From Enoplolaimus lenunculus (taxonomy: Eukaryota > Nematoda > Enoplea > Enoplida > Thoracostomopsidae), in NCBI GenBank assembly GCA_030248215.1, contig JASANG010002747.1:62001-126000 (forward strand): a DNA stretch of 64,000 nt. The letters are read 5' to 3'. Within the stretch, counting starts at the first letter, position 1; the number at the start of each line of letters is the position of its first letter. The position numbers were made by a program, and so were the translations under genes. Positions 34,774 through 48,106 of the stretch are shown here, piece after piece. The notes under the pieces were generated by a model, which was not told where the DNA came from, ran no database searches, and saw only the letters and a program-made list of their open reading frames with translations.

Positions 34774-37700
34774 ATGGGAGTTGTTGTGACCGATGAAGAA
34801 TTCATTGGAGCGGGTCAAAATCCTGGTATTGAAATATGGCGAATAAAAGTAAGCGTTCTGTCTCTGCTATTTAAATTACCATATTTTGTGTTAATCTCAA
34901 ATCAACAAATGGCTAATCGTGTTCCAGGCGGCCTCAGTTATAAAGTAGACCTTCAACATCAGAAGTTTTGTGTAATATGTCAGCGCAATCGGCCTCGTAG
35001 TATCCTAGCCTGAGCCAGGAGTAGATAAGTATAGTGCCTGAAAATGATTCAAACTCGGCGCCCAAGGCTCGTGGGGCTGAATGTATATAAAATTATTTTC
35101 AATCTTCCACAACAGTTTAGTGCCGCTTGTAAATAATGCGAAATTCCTATATGAAAATCTTTGAAAATGTTTGGTCTCCTGAAACATGTTGAACTGGCTA
35201 TGCGCGCAAAATAATTTGATCGGTCTAGTGTTAGGGTAGCATTTATACTTATTAAAATTGTGACGTCATCCGCCGCCACCCAAAATAATTTGATCCGCCT
35301 AGTGTTAGGGTAGCATTTGTACTTATTAAAATTGTGACGTCATCCGCCACCACCCAAAATTATTTGATCCGTCTAGTGTTAGGGTAGCATTTATACTTAT
35401 TAAAATTGTGACGTCATCCGCCGCCACCCAAAATAATTTGATCCGCCTAGTGTTAGGGTAGCATTTATACTTATTAAAATTGTGACGTCATCCGCCACCA
35501 CCCAAAATAATTTGATCCGTCTGGTGTTAGGGTAGCATTTATACTTATTAAAATTGTGACGTCATCCGCCACCACCCAAAATAATTTGATCCGTCTAGTG
35601 TTAGGGTAGCATTTATACTTATTAAAATTGTGACGTCATCCGCCGCCACCCAAAATAATTTGATCCGCCTAGTGTTAGGGATTTACACTTATTACAATTG
35701 TGACGTCATCCGCCACCATGCGGTATCGTTCGCGAAACGACAAGCACGGCGACATTGTTTTATGTTTCGTTTAATGTATTTCAGCAATTTCGATTGGAGC
35801 ATGTCCCGAAAGAATTATATGGCAATTTTTACACCGGTGATTCGTATATAGTTCTGCATGTAAGTTATCAGCGTTTCGTTTGCTCAGGATCACAGAAGCT
35901 TTTACGAATTGGTTCGCGTAGGGCTTAAAAAATTTGTGCACACGTTACGTATTTGTTTACCCGTGCCATATTGCATTTTTGTAAAATTTGTTATTAAAAA
36001 AATTTTGTCGTACTTTATACCAGAATAAGGGCAGTAATGGAAATCCACTACCCGCCCCACTCTTCAGCACCCAATTAAGGCAATTTTGTTGATTCCATGT
36101 TCCGATATATTGTTAGTTCGTTATATGTCGCGTAGCTTTGGCAACTGGCTTGCCTCTTGGAAACGAACTGCAGTTGATCTCTGGTTGCAAGATTGATTAC
36201 TAACTAGCGATGAGGTAAAATACCTTAAACTTACCGAAACTTTCACATAGAGGAGAAAAAGTGTGGGTTAAACAATTCAAGCCCAGTTTGAAGCGTGCCG
36301 ATTGTTCTGTCAAAATCAAATTGTATTTTGTTTTTAGACGAAGCCGCATCAAAATTGGGATATTCACTTTTGGCTTGGCACCAATACTACTCAGGTAAAG
36401 TAGATTCACTTCTTCTAATAGTTGAATTTTATTAATTGATTCCTACATGAGACAACTTTGAAAAGCATATTTTACAATGGTTTGCATACTATTTCGAACA
36501 AGGCCGCCGACAGAAGATTGGGTTGGGGTGTACGACTGTGTTGAAGCAAAGAAACATTAAATAAGCTGCTAAACAGCTTTAGATATGTTGCGTAGCAATG
36601 TAATAGGTTTTTGTAAGCAAGCGTAGCACGTGTGAAACAATTATTTGCTATTAGTGTTACGAGAATTTTATTTCCTAATGCCGAAATATCTTGCTCACCA
36701 GGGCTCAAATCAATGTCTCAATTGCAAGTACAAATGGGTTGCAGTGAATAAACTTGCTGAGAGAAAGTTCACTGTCTCGTAGATAACTGAACTAAATTCA
36801 AGAGGATGATTCTACATGGGTACCATACGTTGCATGACGGCATCCTCTTTCAGTCGGGCGAGGAAGGGCTCAGCCTCCCCCCTGGAAAAATTTTGGCCCC
36901 CCTAGAAAGTTTCAAATTTTGCGTGTAACTCATCGAAAACCCTTGAATGCCCCTCTTGAAAATTTTTTAGCCTCCCCTAGCACGGTGATCTGGCAACGGG
37001 CCTGAGCCCCAGGTTCTCAACTTCACGTTTTCGTTCAATAATTGAGTCCTACGGCCCCGCATAAAATTAAGGATTTGAAACGTTGGAGTCATGCCCATTT
37101 GAAACCAAAATAGCTTTTTTCAGGGGTTATCGGGTATTTTTCGCAACCGTCCCACACCAGTTGTGTTCATCTGAAATTATTCGTATTTTGTCTTATCCAC
37201 CTACAGAACATTCCACTAAACACGTCGGCTTATCATTGGTAGGTCTACAGCCTATACCATCTGTTATAGACAGTACTCGAATTCGTACGCTAAACAATCG
37301 GTTGACCGTGTCTTGCAACACTAGCAGCCAACAGGTTATTCTATCGCAGATGAAAGTGTTTAATTTATAATAGCTCACAAAAACTCGGAGTGCGTATATT
37401 TCTTACCCTATGTACCCTCGTATCATTTAAAGTTAAGAGTCAGGTTCACACTTAGGTATAGGTAAGTGTAAACCTAAGCTTAAGTACAAGACCACGACCG
37501 TGTTAATAAAAGCATTATTTTAGGACGAATACGGCACTGCAGCAATTAAATCGGTAGAGTTGGACCAACTTCTTGGCGGAGTTGCTGTACAATATCGTGA
37601 AGTTCAGGGATATGAAAGCTCATCTTTTTTGGCACTTTTCAAAGGAGGGATCAAGTAAGTATGCTGCTGTTTTTTTGTCTGAGTCCTAGTTCGCTGACTA

Positions 37701-40700
37701 ATCTCAGTTTTCGGGGCGTTAGAGTAGACTAGTCATGTCGGCAAGCCAAAGCTTAAGTCTCAGCGAATGCGAAAGGATAAAGTCCAAGACTGCTTAAGCC
37801 TAAACCTAAGCAAAAGAATTTGTTTAAAGCCTAAACAAGCTCTGCTACACATCGTGCTGAAGAACAAAGACGCTTCTACGAGTAACAAGGTCCATATATG
37901 GTTAAAATCCCCATTCGCACGTGCACGTTTCTTTCAACGCACATTTGCAGCTGCAAGTTTTGTGAACAGGGTTTCTCACGAAACTTGGACTTACGAATTG
38001 CAGCTACGAGTCCTTGCTTCCAAAAAACAAGCCCGTGTGACAATACCGCTGTAAAGCACAAATTTGTATATAGATATACTGCCAAAGGTAATATTTAACA
38101 GCTACTAAATCTACAATTAGTGATAATTTCTTTTTCAAGCTCAGTTGTTGTTGCCAAATTGTTTAACAAATCGGCAGAATTTTGAAATATATATTATATG
38201 TAGATGGTGTCTACGTTTTAAATAGCACTTGACAAAAATGAGTTCGTATCGGATATTGATCTTCTTGCCCTCTACGGTTTTGCATCTTTCTATGTTGTTA
38301 TTTTAGATATCTCAAAGGCGGATACGCAACAGGATTCAATCATGTTGTGACTGAAGAAATTGAACCTAGGTTGTTCCAATGCAAAGGCAAGAAATACGTT
38401 CGATGTTGGCAGGTAAGTTTGGTTTTTTTATGAAATTCAATGAGGTTGGACTGAGAAAGGACGCCTAATTCTTGTCGAAACATCAACGTAAAGTTGAACA
38501 GGTTTTGTTCATGTTTTGTATACTGCAGAAAATGGCCATATATCCCCAGTGCCGGATCCAGGATCTCAAAATGGGGGGCAAAATTAAGGAAAAAAAATAA
38601 TTTACCAACAAAACACACAAAAAAAAAATGGGAGGTGGGGGGGGGGGGGGGGCCATATATCCCTAATGCAAAAATTCACCCTGTCGAAAGAAACAGTACA
38701 AGTGATTGTAAAGTAAACGGCCAAAAAGCGTCGTGACAACGTGAGACCCCACCACTAACGAATCAAGATTGGAGCGGTGGGGCGTACGCCTCCCCCGTCA
38801 AAAATTTTTCGTGATAAAACGGTAAGGTACCTCCTCCCTACCTTACAACTTTTTTCGCTCTGAAAATTTTTTTGCAAAAAATACAATGTTTCCTTCAGAA
38901 TTTATTTGTGATAAAATGGTAAGGTCTGCCGTACGTTACAGTTTTCCACGTAGAAAATTTTTTGGTGATAAAATGATATTAAGGTCCACCTTACAATTTT
39001 TGCGTTTTTAACAGTGGCCTGCCCGCCTTCCCACCGTCAAAAATTTTTGGATTCGCCTCTGGGCCTGACTGGGACTGCCGCCCGGTTAGTAAAAAATGCT
39101 CCACGGTTCGATTCCTGTTTTTGCCTACAAAATATTTCTGAAAAGCAGTAAGTTTGTTAGCTTTGTTGTTGTAGCATGCAATGTAATTAATTAGAAAACA
39201 ATGCTTATTTTCAGGTTGAACGATCTTACGATTCACTGAATAAAGGTGATGTTTTTGTATTGGATGCCGGTAGAGAAATCTACGTTTGGTATCCACCTTT
39301 TGCTGGGAGGCTGGAAAGAATTGCGGTAATTATTCTGGCTTTTGTTGACTTTCTCTCACCGGCTTATGCTCGGGTGCAGAGTGATAACAACGTTCAAAAA
39401 AAGGCATACCTAAGACTAAGCTTTGGTGTAAGCCTTTGCATGTGCATTTACGTAAAGCTTAAAAAGTCTGAACTTAAGAATACGCCTAAGTAGAACTGCT
39501 TCACCGTGGTGGGAAAACTACAAAAAGACAACAGAAAAAAATTATTTGTTGCTGCGTAGCAAATTCGTTTAATTCAAATCGGAATCAGGCTTATTTATAA
39601 GTAATCGGATTAAGTGCATGGTAATTGGAATACTCTTATTGAAATGTTTATTATCATTTACTGGGTTTCCTAAGCAGTGCTTCTATTGCTGCAATCATCG
39701 CAGGGTTATGGTTGCGGTATACCCGAAGAGTGGTGCCGGGAGTGATGGTAAAAAATATTTTAGTGCAACGCGCGATGCCGAGCAGAGGTGTTGCTGCGCA
39801 CAGTGCCGTTCAGTGCACTACTGACTATAAACTTGTTTCAGGGAACTAGAGTTGCATCAAATATTCGAGACTCTGAACGTGCGGGTCGAGGAAATATACA
39901 TTTTGTTGGTAAGAATTATTGAAAACATCCGCCACCCATCCCAAACTTGTTTTAAATTTCACAACAACAGCTACATGACAGTTTTATTGTAACTGCATCC
40001 TAGCTTCGACACAGCTCAATCAACAAGGATGTGAGAATAATTTTGTATAATAGTGTTAACCAGGGGCGTGGAGTAAGGCAAGCAATAGTCAAAAAACGTG
40101 CATTTCAAATGAAGCAAGCTACAAGTCAGTCATTTTTTCCATCAAATGTTTAATTTCCAACACGAAACTTTAATGTTGGCAAGTTTTTAGCTGAGTCATT
40201 GACGCCCGTTTCTTTTTCTTGGGTGTGTCGACTGGACACCCCCAAACAGCCCTGTTTCCGCGTGTCTGTGTTTGCTGTAGTCACAAATAATCTTTTAAAT
40301 TGGAAATAGCACATTTTGCTCCTTTATAAGCACCAACTATAATTACAAATATTGAAATTGACCCTGTCTACATGAAGTTTAATATATTGTGATTTTCAGA
40401 AATGTACACCAGACTGCGTGATGCTAAGATAAATACCGCTAAGCCCTTAATAGGAATTCAGAAATATACTACGGCGAATGTGGACTTGAAACGGGTTTAA
40501 AATAACCTATTATAGTTTTCTTTGGTGTCAGTAGTAGAAAAATACAATGCCTATCCTATCAACAACCATGTCATATTCGCGCAACAATTATCAAATTTGA
40601 AATTTTGAAACCTTTTACGAACGGAGTTTATTTCTACAATATTGGAAGCAATCATTCTATTTCAAGTGGTTCAAAGTAGGAGCTTTCAGATACGGATTGG

Positions 40701-43700
40701 AACAATAACGATTCATTTTTTCGCTATATTGGTGGCAAAAAGGATTATCCTGTTAAAGACGCCGCTGCTGGGGGTAAAGATGAAGGTCACTATAGGCGAT
40801 TGAAACCAAAAATTGGACTTTGGAAGTGAGCCCTTTACGAAATATTCGTGGGTTACATTTTTCGACCACTTATCCCCCGTTGAAAAAATCCCTGCTAAAA
40901 ACATTTCTCTCCGATTTTATAGTTTTTACCATTTTTGAATTATGGCTAAAAATTTAGCAAAAAGAGAGTGGTACGGCGTCGCTCATACTGAAAACTTTTA
41001 CTTTCGGGAGGTTGCATACTAATAGCCTGTGAGTAGTTTTCATTCTACCACATTTTAGTTATTTCTAGTCACCGTTGAAAATGGCAAACTAATTGTAACC
41101 CCACCAGATTCATTAGTGTAGCCAACATTTTAGATAATCGCATCATATAAAGCTTCGAAAGAGTAGCTTCTTGTGATACCGTCTGAAAAGGTGTCTTAAA
41201 CCATGTGAGCTAAATTCTCAAAAGCGGATGACCCCTGAACCACTTGGTTACGTCATTGAGCAGAACTGATTGTCATGACCTACTATGATAATACAGACAC
41301 CGGTGTCATTTGCTGATTTCAGAGTATCAGACGCGTCGGGCAAAATGTCTGTGACCAAAGTTGGCGAAGGTGAACTTCCGTTTGATTTGCTTAACTCTAA
41401 TGTAAGTTTTTTAGGCTAGAGTTTGTGCCGTCACAGCAGGATACCAACCGTTTCAACCATTCATATTTAAATCCAAGCCAAAGTACCTATGTAAGCTATA
41501 ACATTTTTATACAAAATACCTGATGATAGAAAACAGACATTTTACAGGATTTAAAATTGATAACCCGGTATATATTATATATATTCTAAACGTCACAATT
41601 TGGCCTGCGTGTATGCTTTCACAACAGGGAGTTCTATGGAATTCGTAAGCATTCTTATGATACTTTACCTTATGTATAGAAACTAAGACATATCCTCAAA
41701 AATGTCGAATCCTGCGCACACATTTCTCCTACTTGATAACTGAAGCATCAAAAATACTGACTAAAAGAAAAACATTAAAAAAACTTTTGACGTTTCTATA
41801 AACCTCTTTTCATGCGCTCCAGTACAGTTTGTCTTCCAGTAGAGTTGTTACGGCTGTTTTGTACAGCAATTTAGCGCTTAGAAACGGCCCAGTTTTGAAC
41901 TGTGAAAAACATTAATTAGGTGTTCAAAGCACGATATTACTGACTTGTATATATTGATATTCATTACTGTTTAGGATGCATTTATTCTCGATACAGCAAT
42001 CGGGAATGTGTTTGTTTGGGTCGGAAAGAAATGTACCAGCGATGAACGTAGCAAAGCAATGACTTATGCCGAGGTAGTTTATTGTATTACTCAAAACAAG
42101 ATGCCCCGTAATGTGGGGAGGGAGATAGGTTATTTCCAGTAATGCTCTCGGATGGATAGTACGATTATATATTTTGCAGCCCGTACTTCAAAGTTTTAAT
42201 AAAAAACCAAACTAGACAGAAACTAGTTACTTTGATGTGTAGATTCTTGTACACTTCCTCCAATTGCCGTAGCGTTCAGAAGTATAGCATGCTTTCAACG
42301 TGCCGGTTTGCCTATATTGTATACTGTTGATTGTGGGATCTTTTCTAGCTGCCGCAGTTTGCTTGTTTAAACACCTGAGGCCACCAGTTCAAGACATTAG
42401 TTAAGAATATCGCATATACCTTGAACTTCTTTCCCTGTTCTCCTTTTCTTATTACATATTTCTTAAATATTTAAATAATAGCTGCCGCAGTTTGCTTGTT
42501 TAAACACCTGAGGCCACCAGTTCAAGACATTAGTTAAGAATATCGCATATACCTTGAACTTCTTTCCCTGTTCTCCTTTTCTTATTACATATTTCTTAAA
42601 TATTTAAATAATCTACTATAGCCATGTCGGAAATCGTATGTTTTCAGAATCCCATCTTCTTAAAATTAAATAATAATCGTAGAAATAACACTTATTTTTA
42701 GAAATACCTCATCGAAATGAATAAACCACCACATACTCAAGTTGTCCGCGTGTTGGATACTGGCGAACCCGGCGTATTTCTGCAATGGTTTACAAAGAAA
42801 CCCAAAAATGCGGTTAGTATTAAACTTTTTAATACGTGAAAGCTACAAAGTTTTTTTGAAAAGTTGCAAAAATAAATTCTGAATTTTGAAAAACCACTGT
42901 ATTTTAGAAATTGTACTTGTTTTACTTGCAGGATATGGTACATGCGCGTCTATTTCATTGTTCGGATGAAACTGGTGAACTTGAAGTTGACGAGATTGTA
43001 GACTATGATCAAGATGTAAGCTTTGTTTATATTTAATTTGATTGGCAGCATTTGGCTTAAGATCCAGTGGCCCTTATAGAAACTTGGATTTGTGCTAGTC
43101 GGCTCCGCAAACTATTATATAAATGTTTATTTTTCGTTGACTTTGCACATTGTTATTGGAACTTTTCGGCTACAGCAGCATCACTATAACAAACTTGTAT
43201 GTATGTCGTAGGCCAATCTGCTATTCAAGCAAATTACTAATTGGTCTAGGCCAAACTGCTATTTTATGTATTAGCAGTTTGGCCTGGGCTAAACTGCCAT
43301 TAAACTTATAGACCAATCAGATGATAGCAGATTGGCTTACGCCAAATTGGTCATTGACCTGAATAGCAGATTGGCCCACGACAGATACATAATTTAAATT
43401 TTATTTGGTAAAAAGTTATATTTCAGTACAACCAAAATTTTCAACAAAAATACTTATTAATATTCGAAGACAAGTAAAATTTAAAAATAAATTTAATATT
43501 TCACTGGTCAATTTTCAACAAACAAATATTTGAGAAGAAAAGTATTTTATTTGACACGTTCTACATGTTTAGCAACTACCGCACGCGCGTCACTGTAAGA
43601 TTTTGGATTAAAAATTGCACTAAAACATTTGTCAAACGGCAGCGCGGTAGCCTTCGACGCAGTAAAGTATTGAGCATCCCGTAGGGTTAAACAATAATTT

Positions 43701-44849
43701 TAGGATCTCGACACGGATGACGTGATGATACTGGACGCAATTGAAACAATCTACGTTTGGGTTGGGATCGATGCAAACGATAAGGAAAAGAAGCACGCGT
43801 ATGACACTGCTCAAGTAAACGTCTTTCCATGGAAGGGATCAAACATCACCGCCAGGGATGGAGTCAAACATTCATTTCGGGAGGGTATAAACACCATTTC
43901 AATGTTGTTTTCACAGCCGAGCGTTGTGAACTTGAAAATTTCTAAAATTCTAATATCCAGCACGTTTGCCTTTTCATTGTTTTTCCAATATTTCAGCGAG
44001 GGTATACACTTCTCTACTATACTTTGTTTACGATTTTGCCAGCAAAACTTGAACGCTCAAACCAGAGTGTGCTCTTGTACCCTGTGTAACTGTTTGACGG
44101 TATATACACGTCTAACACTGCACACTGTGAAATAATTCACATGAACAGTTTAGATCAATGTAAAATATAGCATACAATACGCAGGGAAAAGTTTAAGTTT
44201 ACGTGAAAAAATGTATTTTTGACGCATTTGTTACAGAAATACGTTAACACAGACGCTGTACCGCGTCCGCATCACGTTGGACTGGTCACAATTCAACAAG
44301 GCAGTGAACCAGAAGAATTTCGGCGATTTTTCAACGACTGGGACTTGACCAAATTTGGGGTGAGCAATATTTTTAGTATGATATGGTACAAAATACGCAA
44401 TGTGCCGACAGTATTCTCGCCGATAACGTATTAGACTTTTGTACAGCTTCCCTGATACAGTGGCGGATACCGGTAATTTCTGACGGGAGGCACAATATAC
44501 TGTGAAGACTTCGCTAGCGGTTTGAGCTGCAAGCCAAACAATTTTCGCCGCACATAGGCAAAAATCGTTTTATTACAAAAAAATTGTGATGGGGGCGGTC
44601 TCATCGCCCCCTTTCTCTATTCGCCACAGCCCCATACTTCTAAGCTGACGTTCGATATATTTTGCCCGATAATCCAGAAGCACGGGCGTTGCCAGAAAAT
44701 TCAAACGAGTGTAGTGAGCGATACAATTGCTTTAAACGCTTATTCGAAAGCGCTGAAAGCGGTTTTATCAGTACGAGTTTGTATGTTTCGTTTTTTAATT
44801 CCAGAAGCGTTCAGTGGAAGATGCAATCAGAAGAGTGACGTCAGCATAA
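34774..44849 (+). CDS. Gelsolin-like actin-binding protein with four gelsolin repeats, 15 exons
   Basis: Exons: 34774-34848, 35785-35859, 36338-36394, 37524-37654, 38307-38412, 39215-39325, 39842-39908, 40064-40124 (tentative), 41323-41401, 41975-42073, 42702-42812, 42932-43015, 43704-43814, 44237-44359, 44805-44849 (TAA). Phases agree throughout (about 444 aa). Repeat 1 has [27 protein letters not shown] and [16 protein letters not shown]; repeat 2 [16 protein letters not shown]; repeat 3 [27 protein letters not shown] and HTQVVRV; repeat 4 [28 protein letters not shown] and [10 protein letters not shown]. Gelsolin-family proteins sever and cap actin filaments under Ca and PIP2 control. Four repeats rather than six resembles C. 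elegans GSNL-1. Exon 40064-40124 is inferred because neighbouring phases require it and it ends SYK before VSDASG. The 14-residue last exon follows a TTCCAG acceptor. Confidence 0.9.
35211..35728. repeat. 74-bp tandem array (7 units) with TGACGTCA in each unit
   Basis: Units start at 35211, 35285, 35359, 35433, 35507, 35581 and 35655; the last is shortened internally. Each contains ATAATTTGAT, TAGTGTTAGGGTAGC (shortened in the last) and the perfect palindrome TGACGTCA (ATF/CREB-type site). The array ends about 55 bases before gelsolin exon 2 (35785). Copies are nearly identical, so the expansion is recent. Confidence 0.9.
36846..36998. repeat. Dispersed repeat shared with 60700-60842
   Basis: CCCCCTAGAAA, CATCGAAAACCCTTGAATGC and AAAATTTTTTAGCCTCCCCTAG recur in order at 60700-60842 with roughly three-quarters identity. 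Gelsolin intron; class unknown. Confidence 0.45.
37905..38045. mobile_element. Copy of the CACGTG-terminus family
   Basis: TTCGCACGTGCACGTTTCTT at the left and AACAAGCCCGTGTGACA at the right with GCAGCTGCAAGTTT inside resemble the 16735-17025 element. Gelsolin intron. Confidence 0.4.
38550..39060. repeat. Mixed dispersed repeats and poly-G tract
   Basis: CAGTGCCGGATCCAGGATC then AAAATGGGGGG at 38551 is one end of the CAGTGGCGGATCC hAT-like family seen at 54688. A G run of about 17 follows at 38635. Downstream, GTGATAAAA plus a GGTAAGGTC-like phrase appears three times between 38810 and 38980. Gelsolin intron. Confidence 0.45.
42347..42612. repeat. Perfect two-copy tandem duplication, period 133 bp
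   Basis: AGCTGCCGCAGTTTGCTTG at 42347 recurs at 42480 and the two 133-bp copies read identically through TTAAATATTTAAATAAT. Intronic in the gelsolin gene; the lack of divergence means a very recent duplication or an assembly artefact. Confidence 0.85.
43206..43382. mobile_element. Fold-back element in gelsolin intron
   Basis: GTCGTAGGCCAATCTGCTAT at the left is mirrored by ATAGCAGATTGGCCCACGAC at the right, and the interior has a second hairpin (GGCCAAACTGCTA / TAGCAGTTTGGCC). No coding potential. Confidence 0.75.
44458..44629. mobile_element. hAT-like MITE, CAGTGGCGGATA terminus
   Basis: CAGTGGCGGATACC at the left and CTATTCGCCACAG at the right are inverted. A GGGGGCGGTCTCATCGCCCCC hairpin lies inside. 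No convincing 8-bp duplication. It lies in the last gelsolin intron. Confidence 0.5.
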
Positions 44850-46830
44850 CATTCAAATAAGCTACAATCTTAATGAGGCGGTGGGCACCAAACATGGCCT
44901 CATGCTATCCGTATACTAGACATACTGGTCTTTTTGGATAATTAAAATCTAAGTTTACGATCGTTTCTTCACAGCCGACCATATTCATGAACCGAAGCTA
45001 AATTCAATTCATCGCGACACAAATTGGTTTCTATATTTTTAATCTATATGTCAACTTGTTCAAAAAAGTGCTTATGAAAGCAAGAGGGGGAGGAAACTGC
45101 ACGGAGCTAATGCTAGCTCCAGTGGTAAACCAACAGAGTCACAATTTTACTCACTATTTTTATAGCGTACAAGTTTTGCGTTACGCCTACTGGTTTCAAG
45201 CAAAATAGCAACATTTCACAGTTCAATTGACGCTTGCTGTTTCACTTCAATAATATGTGCTGTTCAATTATTTTAATTTCAATAAATCCATATATTATAT
45301 ATACATATATAGGACTAGAAATCAAGGTCGTTCCAACATTTAATTTCGTAAAAAAATAGGTATATTACGCCAGGGTTGTGCTTAATAATTTCGTGGTCCA
45401 CGTTTGGTACCAACATATTTCGAAATGACTACTGTTTAATGCAAGTAGTAGTATTTTGATTCTACATTTTTTTATTGCAATGTCTCGCATCCGCAACAAT
45501 TCTGATATAAAGATGATATTTAACACACATTTTTAAATAAAATGAACAATGTTGCTTTTAGAAAAAACGACACTGTCAAAACTACAAATAACAGATTATG
45601 AGTACATCCGAATAAGTCGCTACCTCAGCCATGTTTAGCTTTTACCCAACAGAAAAACTTGAGCATTCTGGGTTTTTTTGGCTACGGTCCGAATTTATGT
45701 TTTCGATACTCAATATAAATAAAGCTAAAAATTACATTTTTATATAAACCCGCTATTAAATACTACTTTACGATTGAGACATAATGAACCTACATAAGCT
45801 ATAATGTTAAAAATTTAAAATGTGAGTTGAAAGTGTACAAGTGTCGTGCCACCTATCACTGTGGGCAGGCTTCTAACCTGATTTATTTTATTACTGAGCA
45901 AAAAAGCAAATATATTAAAATCATTTTGTCAAAGTAAACTATTTCACATATACATTTGAAACAAAAACAGACCAAAAACAATTAAAAATTTAAGTGACAA
46001 CACAATAATTTAAATCTAAAGTTTAAATATAACAGGTACAAAAGACAATGTCAAGCATATGTACACTAATATCACAGACAGTTGTTTTGGTAGGTACAAT
46101 ACTTAAAAACAAAGGGTCGATTGTGACTATTCAGACAAGAGCATGCAAATTTAATTGAAAATTATGCGCCTTGTTTGCACTGTCGCAAGTTGCTTATTGA
46201 GTCTACTCAACGCAATTTTAGTACAGAAATGGTTATTTTTTGCACAATTTACGTAGTTTCTATTGAAAAACGACAACGTTTTGAGAATATAAACTAAACA
46301 TAGCATAATTCAAACGTAAATACTGTCTTGGATACACAGAATGCGTCATGTTGCATACTTTTGTCTAAAGAGCGTGCCTGCACTATTGAATTAAACAAAT
46401 GAATCAACAAAAATATATATGCAATTATCGCAAGCAAATAACCGGCACAAGAAAGAATATGTATGTTATCAGAGCCACACAAAGAGGTCACCTGTGAAGT
46501 CTTTTACTGGAGAATTTTCGACGCACGTACACTCTCGCAAAAGTAAAATCATGACAAATTTAGTCATTGTCGTAAAATTTTGCGCTGCTATGGCGGTGAA
46601 AAATTTGAAATAAACCAATGCTTGATTGCGAGTTTTACAAATTTTCCAACTGACATCACATTGTTTTTATAAATTTTAGCAAGCCAAAAAATCCTGAAGC
46701 CATCATTGCGTACAAGGCAACGGTATTTAACAATTATCGAGTGCATACAAGTTTATGTACTTTAAAATATTCACAAGCAACGTAATATGCTTGTCAGACA
46801 CGGTTTAACCATTGAGTTAATGCATCGGCC
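44850..46830. other. Intergenic, nothing recognised
   Basis: AT-rich sequence downstream of the gelsolin stop. AATAAA occurs at about 45281 but is too distant to call confidently as the polyadenylation signal. No exon is recognised. Confidence 0.45.
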
Positions 46831-47011
46831 CAGGTTACTTTTAAAATAGGGCCGTCCCGGTTTCTGGTGGGTCTGTAAAAGAGTAGGCTTACATTCAAAA
46901 CTACATTTTTGCTTAGGCTTAGGCTTAGGCTTAGGAACACGCTTTTGCAACGCTTAAGCTTAGGCTTAGGAACACGATTGATAAACTACAGTGGCCCTAA
47001 AAGTAACACTG
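46831..47011. mobile_element. Telomere-hexamer-cored element, subfamily 2
   Basis: Left end CAGGTTACTTTTAAAATAGG and right end GGCCCTAAAAGTAACACTG are inverted repeats; the core has four consecutive TTAGGC units at about 46914-46937 and more at 46953-46970. The same termini occur at 4576-4704. Confidence 0.6.
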
Positions 47012-48098
47012 CCCCATGCATTTAAGGGCAAAGAGTGCCACACCATATGCAAGGTATAACCCGACGAATCCACCTTATCAGCAGTGACACACGCTAGTAA
47101 GCGGACCCACTTCCAATTTTGTATGGAACTCTGGAACTTAGGCTTGTGGAAATTTGCACCCCTGCCTGTTCCGACACTGAAGACCGATATTTTTCCGTAC
47201 GAAGCTATGAATGAGGAATTTTACAGAATATAAAATAAATTGTGGCTTTTTACAAGATTTAAAGCTAAATTTCCACAGATTTGATGCTTAAAGCTTAAAC
47301 GCTTTAGAATTGAGACCACCTTCGATTTACACCACGCGGCTGGGTCTTTCTCATTATAGCCCTGATTATTAAAACCGAACGATACAATCCAAAGAACTTT
47401 AAAGTAGACAAAATAGCCGAAAAACTAAAATTCTCGAAGTTTAATGAACAGTTTCATTATTTTTTGAGTATTTATAATGAGCCAAAACCAAGTTCATTTT
47501 ACGTTATACAATTCTTAAATCCTCGTAGAATGTGTTTACTCGGTAAAATATTCAAATTATGCACGGAAAAACGTTAACATTTTACAAATAAATTGCAAAA
47601 CACAAAAGATCAGAGTCAGATCCAGAGAAGATGAGCGATCCACCTCTGCCCGAAAATCCTGGATGCGCCACTGCAAAAAATAGAACAGAAACAAAAGCTG
47701 CAAAGAAACACACACAAATACATTAGGTCAGACACTCACAAATACAAACCCACAAGGCACATTATGGGAATGCTTAAAAAGCAAAACGAAAAAAATGTGC
47801 GTGAAAAAATTTAAAACTGTGGAAATACAACAATCAGTGCAACTGCAATTATGGCATACGGTTAATCCCTTATGAGGCGAATTTATTTCTAAAACCGCCT
47901 GTCAGTTATTTTATTTTGCGGTCGTAAATAGACAGCCACATTTAAAAGAGCTTTCGCTTGTGTACGGAAGACACAAATATATACATAGCTAAAAAATCGC
48001 TAAAAAACTTAACCGATTTTTCCTTTCTAAAAGCGCTTTGGTTTAACATAAACTTGCCGTTCGTATCATAAATTTTTTACTTCGCAGGTTCAAAAGTT
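47012..48098. other. Intergenic, nothing recognised
   Basis: AT-rich. A lone CCTGGATGCGCCACTG (about 47660) resembles one end of the CAGTGGCGGATCC family. No gene. Confidence 0.4.
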
Positions 48099-48106
48099 GC
48101 AAGATC

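Noticed and set aside
35211-35728. CRISPR-like regular repeats
   Set aside because: Units are contiguous near-identical 74-mers with no variable spacers, and the sequence is eukaryotic.
35630-35851. ATG frames at the end of the 74-bp array, including a Kozak-like GCCACCATGC
   Set aside because: The frames are short and run across the repeat and the acceptor of gelsolin exon 2 in the wrong frame; the exon's own frame encodes [18 protein letters not shown].
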